Below, piece after piece: positions 6,426-11,663 of a DNA stretch of 11,663 bases (within the stretch, counting starts at the first letter, position 1; each line of letters opens with the position of its first letter). Source of the stretch: Bacillota bacterium (GTDB lineage: Bacteria; Eremiobacterota; SpSt-956; JAKJGF01); the NCBI GenBank assembly GCA_029555925.1, contig JAKPQU010000305.1, forward strand, positions 1 through 11,663, read 5' to 3'. The position numbers and the translations under genes are program-made. Below the pieces are notes generated by a model. It was not told where the DNA came from, searched no databases, and saw nothing but the letters and a program-made list of their open reading frames with translations.

Positions 6426-8206
6426 GATTAATCAGGCTGTTTCTGATTTTATCATTGTTATTACTGTTTATTCCTGCCTGTAAAGAGGCACAGCATAATG
6501 AAGATCTTCACACTGAAGCTTCTCACACTGAAGATTCTCATACCGACGAAGGTCATGTTCATGGGCAGGCAAGTAAATTTGTCACACTTGAAAAAGAAAT
6601 TAAAGAATCTATAGGGTTAAAGACAAAAAAGATAGAATCTTCCAGAGTCCCTTCTTATATGGAAACAATAGGAGAAGTAATAGCAAATTCAAATCTTCTT
6701 GTAAATATAACTCCTGTTACAGGAGGTAAGGTAAAACTTATCAGGGTAAATTTAGGAGATTATGTGCATAAAGGTGATCTTCTTTCTATCATATCCAGTT
6801 CCGATCTGGCCAGAGCAATTGCAGATTTGCAGGGAGGAGCTCAGAAGGTAAAAGTAGCCTCTGAAAATTTGAGAATAAAAAAAGAACTGGCAAAAACAGG
6901 AGCCTTTTCAGAGCCTCCCTATGAAACAAAAAAAGAAGAGCTGGCAGACAGGAAAACAAAGTTTATTACTGCAAGAGAAAATGTAAAAGCGGAAGAGGCA
7001 AATTTCAAATCTGCTTCGGCAGAACTTAAAAAGATAATAGCCATAGAAGAAACAGGTGAATTCGGGAAAAAACCTCTTGATGAGGCGAAGATGAATTTTG
7101 CAGAGGCCGAAAGTGAATATGTAAGGGCAAAAAGTGACCTGGTAAAATCAGAAGAAGAGCTTAAGAGAGGTGAAAAATTATATAAAGCAGGAATAATATC
7201 AAAAAAAGAACTTCTCTCCATTCAGACAGAATATGAAAATGCCTCTGCATCTGTTACTCAGACAAAAACCGCAATGGATATAGCAAAAGGCATAATGGAA
7301 AGAGAAGAGTCTGTTTATGACAGAGGTGTAAGAGACCATGCAGAATTACAGGCAGTAAAGGCGAAATATACAGAAGCAGAAAAAGAATATACACAGGCAC
7401 TTTCAGAATTTCAAAGAGCAAAAACAGATCTTGATATAATAGAACATCAGATGAAAAGAGAAGAAACCATATACAATAACGGCCTGAACAGTGCACAGGA
7501 GTTGCAGCAGGCAGAAGCCTCTTACAGAGAAGCACAGATTGAATATGACAGAGCAGAAGCAGTACTGGCAACCTTCGGTATAACACCGGAAAATGCCGGT
7601 AAATACACAGGAGGAGAACTTCCTGTATTCTCTCCCATAAACGGATATATACTGGAAAGAAATATAAATACAGGTGAATTTATATATACAAATACCATTA
7701 TTTTTAAAGTACTCGATAGTTCAAGCCTCTGGATAGACAGTGAAATCTATGAAAAGGATTTCACAAAAGTAAAAACAGGACAGACTGTTGAGATAACAAC
7801 TTCTGCCTATCCGGGAGAGATATTTACAGGAAAAATTTTCTATATAAGCAATACGTTCCATCAGGAAACAAGAACCTTCGACATAAGATTTTCCTTCGAC
7901 AACAGAGAAAACCTGCTCAAACCTGGTATGACAGTCAACTCAAGGATAAAAACCAGTGAAACACCGGGCCTGATACTGCCTTCATCGTCAGTCCTGGATG
8001 ATGAGGGGAAAAAAATTATTTTCCTTGCAGTGAAAGATAAAGAAAATACCTATGAAAGACGGGAAGTTGAAGCAGAACTTCTGAGAAACAAGGAATATAT
8101 TATAAAAAAAGGTCTCTCCCCGGGAGAAGAGGTTGTCATAGAAGGTGCTTTTGAATTACGATCTGCAGCAAGCAAAGAAGCCCTCAAAGGAGGGTGCCAG
8201 CATTAA
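6422..8206 (+). CDS. RND periplasmic adaptor lipoprotein (CzcB/CusB-like) with His-rich N-terminus
   Basis: This 594-residue membrane-fusion protein bridges the inner-membrane pump and outer-membrane channel. It is longer than typical adaptors (about 370-520). A signal peptide ends in FIPAC, making Cys20 the likely lipidated residue. Next comes a His-rich stretch with H25, H30, H35, H40, H45 and H47, as in metal-efflux adaptors. Lipoyl halves lie at about 80-128 and 400-430, flanking an alpha-helical region (about 140-386). The beta-barrel is about 431-510 and the membrane-proximal domain about 511-580. The helical region has five tip-like segments centred on G160, G212, G257, G302 and G354. 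The third fits the TolC-docking R-x3-L-x6-S motif exactly (R249, L253, S260). The start at 6422 is firm: GGAGG at 6410-6414, and ATGA overlap with the preceding stop. It is followed after 104 bp of repeats by the pump gene. Confidence 0.93.
   Translation: MRLIRLFLILSLLLLFIPACKEAQHNEDLHTEASHTEDSHTDEGHVHGQASKFVTLEKEIKESIGLKTKKIESSRVPSYMETIGEVIANSNLLVNITPVTGGKVKLIRVNLGDYVHKGDLLSIISSSDLARAIADLQGGAQKVKVASENLRIKKELAKTGAFSEPPYETKKEELADRKTKFITARENVKAEEANFKSASAELKKIIAIEETGEFGKKPLDEAKMNFAEAESEYVRAKSDLVKSEEELKRGEKLYKAGIISKKELLSIQTEYENASASVTQTKTAMDIAKGIMEREESVYDRGVRDHAELQAVKAKYTEAEKEYTQALSEFQRAKTDLDIIEHQMKREETIYNNGLNSAQELQQAEASYREAQIEYDRAEAVLATFGITPENAGKYTGGELPVFSPINGYILERNINTGEFIYTNTIIFKVLDSSSLWIDSEIYEKDFTKVKTGQTVEITTSAYPGEIFTGKIFYISNTFHQETRTFDIRFSFDNRENLLKPGMTVNSRIKTSETPGLILPSSSVLDDEGKKIIFLAVKDKENTYERREVEAELLRNKEYIIKKGLSPGEEVVIEGAFELRSAASKEALKGGCQH
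6494..6562 (+). repeat. His-rich pentapeptide repeat coding region
   Basis: Residues 25-47 of the mature adaptor have His at every fifth position. The units are HNEDL, HTEAS, HTEDS and HTDEG, followed by HVH. At DNA level the units share CACTGAAG-like 15-bp periodicity, which suggests recent tandem duplication. Such His- and acid-rich stretches next to the lipid anchor are expected to bind divalent metal ions or Cu, Zn or Ni; the metal cannot be named. Confidence 0.85.
6854..7579 (+). repeat. Five-fold tandem helical-hairpin repeat in the adaptor
   Basis: Residues about 145-386 are built from five diverged segments of the form (charged helix)-Y-x-x-G-x-x-S-x-x-E-L-(helix). The central glycines are G160, G212, G257, G302 and G354, spaced 52, 45, 45 and 52, the difference being one heptad. 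Units 3 and 5 keep R-x3-[L/I]-x6-S (R249/L253/S260; R346/I350/S357). Unit 1 keeps L and S only; units 2 and 4 are degenerate. A normal adaptor has one such tip. Confidence 0.75.
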
Positions 8207-8207
8207 A

Positions 8208-8238
8208 CAGTGAGCAGTAATCAGTGACCAGTGACCAG
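8208..8238. repeat. Heptamer array CAGTRAN x4
   Basis: The units are CAGTGAG, CAGTAAT, CAGTGAC and CAGTGAC plus a partial CAG. The array begins one base after the adaptor stop codon. The sequence differs from the CGTRACG family but the 7-bp period is the same. It lies in the 104-bp adaptor-to-pump gap. Confidence 0.88.
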
Positions 8239-8265
8239 CCAAGTATGTAATAAAGGTTTTCCTCC

Positions 8266-8286
8266 CGTCACGCGTTATGCGTCACG
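8266..8286. repeat. Heptamer array CGTYAYG x3
   Basis: The units CGTCACG, CGTTATG and CGTCACG lie directly before the pump gene's ribosome-binding site (8295-8302). They are the reverse-oriented form of the family at 2117-2146. The ATG inside the second unit is not in frame with the pump gene. Confidence 0.85.
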
Positions 8287-8310
8287 AGAGCAGTAAGGAA
8301 GGTGTAATTA

Positions 8311-11300
8311 TTGAATAACAGTGACCTGGAACGGCCGGATTCTTTTATCACAAAAGTAATTCATTTTTCTCTTCAGAAAAGGGTTCTTGTAATTTTTATA
8401 GTTATCATGGCAATACTGACAGGCATTATGTCCTATACAAAACTTTCGAACGACATATTTCCAGATCTTACACTTCCTATTTTCAATATACTTATAGAAA
8501 ACAAATCTATGGCACAGGAAGAAGTGGAACTTCTCATTACAAGACCTGTAGAAACTGCAATGAACGGACTTCCCGGCGTAACAGGTATACGCTCTACGAC
8601 AATACCGGGACTTTCGGCAGTAACAGTAAGCTTTTCCTCCGATACGGATTATTATCTGGCAAGACAGTTCGTAACAGAGAAATTTTCACAGGTCATGCCT
8701 TCTTTTCCTGGAGGTACGGAAAATCCCGTCATAGGCAGTATAACAACAAGACTGTCGGAGATTTTTCAATATACCCTTCAGGGCCCTCATGAAACTCCTG
8801 AACAATTGACGGAACTTCGTGAGCTTGCGGAATTTCAACTGGAATATCAGATTATGACATCACCGAATATTTCAAAAGTGATAAATATGGGCGGATATTT
8901 CCGGCAGTACCAGGTTCTTGTAGATCCTTACAGGCTTCAGTCATTGAATCTCACCCTTTCGGATATTGAAAGGGCTGTAATAGCATCGAACGAAGGAGCT
9001 TCCGGCAGTTTTATATCTATGGGGCCCACTGAAATGATCATAAACGGCCAGAATAACAGAATACAATCAATACAGGATCTGGCACTGTCAGTGGTGGGAG
9101 TAAGAAAAAAATCAATACCAATCCTTCTTCGCGATGTTGGTTCCGTTGAAGACAGCCAGGCTATAAGAAGAGGGATTGTGAGAAGGAATGGAGAAGAAAC
9201 TGTTTCAAGTACTGTTGTGAAACAGTTCGGTTCCGATACAGTTACTACAATTTCAGAGTTAAAAAAACATATTCAGGAAATAAATGCCACCCTGCCTTCC
9301 GGTTACAGAATAATCCCGTACTATGACCAGACAGAACTCATAGAAAGTGCCCTTCATAATGTGCAGAAAGCAATACTTGAAGGATCTTTTTTTGTAATAC
9401 TCGTTCTTATCGTATTCCTGGGAGAAATAAGAAGTTCCTTTATTGTGGCTCTTGTTATACCCGTATCCGTTATAATAACATTTCTTTTAATGTATCTTGC
9501 AAAACTCTCTATTAATACCATGTCTCTGGGAGGTCTTGCCATCGGCATAACCCTTCTGGTAGATGCATCGATAATAGATGTGGAAAATGCAGTGCGCCGT
9601 CTTTCAGAGGAGAAAAACAGGCATGTACCGCTGTTACATGTTATTTACAACAGTGTTAAAGAAATGAGGAAACCTACTACTGCAGCTACATTTATAATAA
9701 TTTCCGTATTTTTCCCTCTTTTTATTCTTGGAGGTCTCGAGGGAAAAATGTTTAAACCTCTTGCCTTTGCAGTATGTTCTTCTATGGCTGCAGCCTTTTT
9801 ACTTTCTCTCACACTCACTCCGGTACTCTGCTCCTATCTTTTAAAAAAGAGAGGAGAAGAAAAAGAATCCGGAATCACAGTAAAACTAAAAACATTTTAT
9901 ACCTCTATTCTCCGAAAAGTCCTGGCAGGAGAGAAAATTTTTATCGGAGTTGTATTAATAACGGTCATAGCCATTCTTTCATCATCTGTTTTTCTTTCCA
10001 CGGAATTCATACCTGAAGTGGATGAAGGTGCCATATTTTTATCAATTAACATGCCTTCCGATATATCCCTTCAGAAAGCAATAAAACTGTCAGGTCTTGT
10101 AGAGAAGATACTCCATGATATTCCTGAAGTAACGGATGTTATAAGTACTGTGGGAAGAGCGGAAGAATCCGAGTGCCCCATAGGGATAAATACGACTGAA
10201 ATACATGCCAACCTCTTACCTCCTGCAAAAAGACAGAGAAGCAGAGAAAAAATAGTGGATGAACTGAGGCACAGGGTCAATGAAATACCAGGCATAGCAG
10301 TTGCCATCATGCAGCCTTTTACAATGAGAATAGAAGAAAGTATTGCAGGAACTCCTTCTACGGTAAGTGTGAAAGTCTTTGGTGATGATCTGTCTCTACT
10401 TATAAAAAAAGGGAAAGAAATAAGAGAAGTAATGGAAGGAATCCCGGGGATTACGGATCTTAATATGGAACAGGCTACGGAAATACCACAGTTAAAAATA
10501 GATATAAATCGTGAAGAAGCTGCAAGATATGGTATAACTGCCGCTTCTCTTTCGGAATATATAAGACTTGCCCTTGGAGGAGAAGAAGTTTCTCAGATAT
10601 GGAGCGGAAAGAAAAATTACGGAATTTATATAAGACTCATAGATGAATACCGTTCCGATCCTGAAAAACTCCAGGATCTTCTCATAGATACGCCTGTTGG
10701 CGCAAGGGTTCCTCTGGGACAGATAGCCAGCATATATGAAACACATGTGCCAAATACGATAAAACATGAAGCTCTTACAAGAAGAATTGCTATTAACTGT
10801 AATGTAGAGGGAGGTAATGTGGGAGGTGTCGTTAAAGCCATAAAAGAAAAAATAAAGAAAGAAATAACCCTTCCCGAAGGATATTATGTAGTATATGGAG
10901 GGGAATATGAAAATCAGGAAAAAGCATTCCGTTCTCTTTCTCTTGCAGTAATTTTCGCCATATTTTTAGTATTCATGCTTATATATATTACCCTTGGCTC
11001 AATATCCGTAACTCTTCTTATTATGATAACCCTTCCTGCAGCGCTTGCCGGCGGTATTATAGCCATGTTTATTACAGGAACTTCGTTAAATGTGCCTTCA
11101 TCCATAGGTTTTATTGCTCTCATGGGTATAGCTGTTCAGAACAGTCTTGTACTTTTTACCAATATAAAAGAGATGAAAGAACATGGGATTACCGGCAGAG
11201 AGGCAATCATAAAAGCGAGTGTCGACAGGGTGAGGCCGAAACTAATGACTGCTCTCTGCGCCATTCTGGGACTTATTCCTCTTGTTGTGACAAAACTTCA

Positions 11301-11454
11301 GGGAACAGAAATGCAAAAACCTATGGCTATTGTTATCATAGGAGGACTTTTCACATCCACTGTTTTTGTTCTCTTTATATTACCTGTTTTTTATGATATG
11401 TTTTTGAAATTTAAAGAAAAGGTTTCCGTAAAAGAGCTTAAATTACCATTCTAA
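8311..11454 (+). CDS. RND efflux pump of the heavy-metal (CzcA/CusA) type
   Basis: This 1047-residue inner-membrane proton antiporter has the family's full length. TM1 is about 24-42. The first porter region has the heavy-metal-RND pattern FPDLTLP...EEVELLITRPVETAMNGLPGV (50-90). TMs 2-6 are about 355-512, with the proton-relay acidic residues D418 and E425 in LLVDASIIDVEN. The second porter region includes GRAEES (615-620) and VKVFGDD (687-693). The C-terminal TMs are about 876-1032, with VRPKLMTAL (973-982) and GTEMQKPMAIVIIGG (998-1012). These favour heavy-metal over drug pumps; Cu, Ag, Zn, Co, Ni or Cd cannot be separated. At the CusA E939 position GIAVQNS has Gln-Asn, as in CzcA-like GVAVLN. 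The start is TTG at 8311, with AAGGAAGG (8295-8302) 8 bases upstream and an in-frame stop at 8305-8307, so no earlier start exists. Confidence 0.95.
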   Translation: MNNSDLERPDSFITKVIHFSLQKRVLVIFIVIMAILTGIMSYTKLSNDIFPDLTLPIFNILIENKSMAQEEVELLITRPVETAMNGLPGVTGIRSTTIPGLSAVTVSFSSDTDYYLARQFVTEKFSQVMPSFPGGTENPVIGSITTRLSEIFQYTLQGPHETPEQLTELRELAEFQLEYQIMTSPNISKVINMGGYFRQYQVLVDPYRLQSLNLTLSDIERAVIASNEGASGSFISMGPTEMIINGQNNRIQSIQDLALSVVGVRKKSIPILLRDVGSVEDSQAIRRGIVRRNGEETVSSTVVKQFGSDTVTTISELKKHIQEINATLPSGYRIIPYYDQTELIESALHNVQKAILEGSFFVILVLIVFLGEIRSSFIVALVIPVSVIITFLLMYLAKLSINTMSLGGLAIGITLLVDASIIDVENAVRRLSEEKNRHVPLLHVIYNSVKEMRKPTTAATFIIISVFFPLFILGGLEGKMFKPLAFAVCSSMAAAFLLSLTLTPVLCSYLLKKRGEEKESGITVKLKTFYTSILRKVLAGEKIFIGVVLITVIAILSSSVFLSTEFIPEVDEGAIFLSINMPSDISLQKAIKLSGLVEKILHDIPEVTDVISTVGRAEESECPIGINTTEIHANLLPPAKRQRSREKIVDELRHRVNEIPGIAVAIMQPFTMRIEESIAGTPSTVSVKVFGDDLSLLIKKGKEIREVMEGIPGITDLNMEQATEIPQLKIDINREEAARYGITAASLSEYIRLALGGEEVSQIWSGKKNYGIYIRLIDEYRSDPEKLQDLLIDTPVGARVPLGQIASIYETHVPNTIKHEALTRRIAINCNVEGGNVGGVVKAIKEKIKKEITLPEGYYVVYGGEYENQEKAFRSLSLAVIFAIFLVFMLIYITLGSISVTLLIMITLPAALAGGIIAMFITGTSLNVPSSIGFIALMGIAVQNSLVLFTNIKEMKEHGITGREAIIKASVDRVRPKLMTALCAILGLIPLVVTKLQGTEMQKPMAIVIIGGLFTSTVFVLFILPVFYDMFLKFKEKVSVKELKLPF

Positions 11455-11476
11455 ACAGGGATTCACACAGGGATTT

Positions 11477-11525
11477 ATATGAGAATGATGAAGTCTTATG
11501 CTTCACTGTCTGATAATTCTCATAT
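11477..11525 (+). terminator. Hairpin downstream of the pump gene
   Basis: The arms ATATGAGAAT (11477-11486) and ATTCTCATAT (11516-11525) are perfectly complementary. A second short stem nests inside, TGAAG (11489-11493) with CTTCA (11501-11505). It starts 23 bases after the pump stop codon. AT-rich sequence follows but no true U-run, so it may be a weak terminator or a 3' mRNA-stabilising hairpin ending the five-gene operon. A 9-bp direct repeat, ACAGGGATT, lies just before it at 11455 and 11467. Confidence 0.55.
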
Positions 11526-11552
11526 TTATACTATTTAGCTTTAGACATAGTA

Positions 11553-11584
11553 GTCTGCCTGCCTGGTGTTCCGGAGAAAAAAAT
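11553..11584. repeat. Inverted-repeat arm of a MITE-like element (right)
   Basis: This arm pairs with 41-72 at 27 of 32 positions and is preceded by AGTA (11549-11552), matching the AGTA after the left arm. Between it and the terminal 33-bp repeat lie 46 bases of non-coding sequence (11585-11630). Confidence 0.65.
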
Positions 11585-11630
11585 ATCACGGCAGCACAGG
11601 TATATTTTATTGAATTATAATGTAAAGTAG

Positions 11631-11663
11631 CATGATATAAGCTGTAACTGTTATAAACGTTCC
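11631..11663. repeat. 33-bp terminal direct repeat, right copy
   Basis: This is an exact copy of bases 1-33 at the other end of the window. It lies 46 bp inside the right inverted-repeat arm (11553-11584). Joining the two ends through this overlap would give a circle of 11,630 bp and would place both inverted-repeat arms in one 150-bp element. Confidence 0.95.

Noticed and set aside
7254..7586. A leucine-rich 110-codon frame on the minus strand
   Set aside because: It is a shadow of the adaptor's helical repeat; the complement of Glu/Lys/Ala-rich codons gives Leu/Phe/Ser-rich sequence.
2117..8286. CRISPR array
   Set aside because: The repeats are contiguous 7-bp units without unique spacers of 30 bp or so, and no cas gene is present.
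1..11663. Plasmid or phage genome on the strength of the matching ends
   Set aside because: There is no replication initiator, partition, mobilisation, integrase or structural phage gene. The overlap also falls in a palindromic repeat, where contigs commonly break.
1..11663. tRNA or rRNA genes
   Set aside because: I saw no cloverleaf-like stretch or conserved rRNA segment in the short intergenic regions.

Overview
This is an AT-rich window with heavy use of AGA (Arg) and ATA (Ile) codons, from a diderm (Gram-negative type) bacterium. The diderm call rests on a TolC/CzcC-type outer-membrane factor, a lipoprotein periplasmic adaptor and an RND pump lying in a row. The phylum cannot be read from the sequence. 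The first 33 bases are repeated exactly as the last 33, inside what looks like a short palindromic element. The window is therefore either a closed circle of about 11,630 bp or, more likely, a contig that breaks in two copies of a dispersed repeat. No replication, mobilisation or phage gene is present.

Layout. On the minus strand, reading leftwards from about 3280, are a PrsW-type intramembrane protease with a C-terminal zinc ribbon and a membrane-bound PAS histidine kinase with no response regulator in view. On the plus strand, reading rightwards from a strong promoter at about 3540, are five genes: a BlaI/MecI-family repressor, an M56 (BlaR1-type) membrane metalloprotease, an outer-membrane efflux factor, a periplasmic adaptor and an RND pump of the heavy-metal (CzcA/CusA) type. 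BlaI and M56 overlap by 14 bp, and the outer-membrane factor and adaptor overlap by 4 bp (ATGA).

How the genes may work together (inference). The blaI promoter has a consensus -35 box (TTGACA) inside a 19-bp dyad, so BlaI probably represses the whole five-gene set. BlaI has no cysteine, so it cannot sense metal as CopY does; release would need cleavage by the M56 protease. The M56 protein lacks the penicillin-binding sensor domain of BlaR1. Instead it has a short extracytoplasmic loop and tail carrying Cys and His residues. The adaptor begins with a His-rich pentapeptide repeat, and the pump has heavy-metal RND signatures. A metal- or envelope-stress-induced efflux system controlled by BlaI/M56 proteolysis is the simplest reading.

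Two structural oddities stand out. The adaptor's alpha-helical domain contains five tandem hairpin-tip-like segments spaced 52, 45, 45 and 52 residues apart. In addition, every gene junction that is not translationally overlapped carries short arrays with a 7-bp period (CGTRACG or CAGTRAN). One array lies inside the 5' end of the outer-membrane factor frame, where a change of unit number could switch translation.
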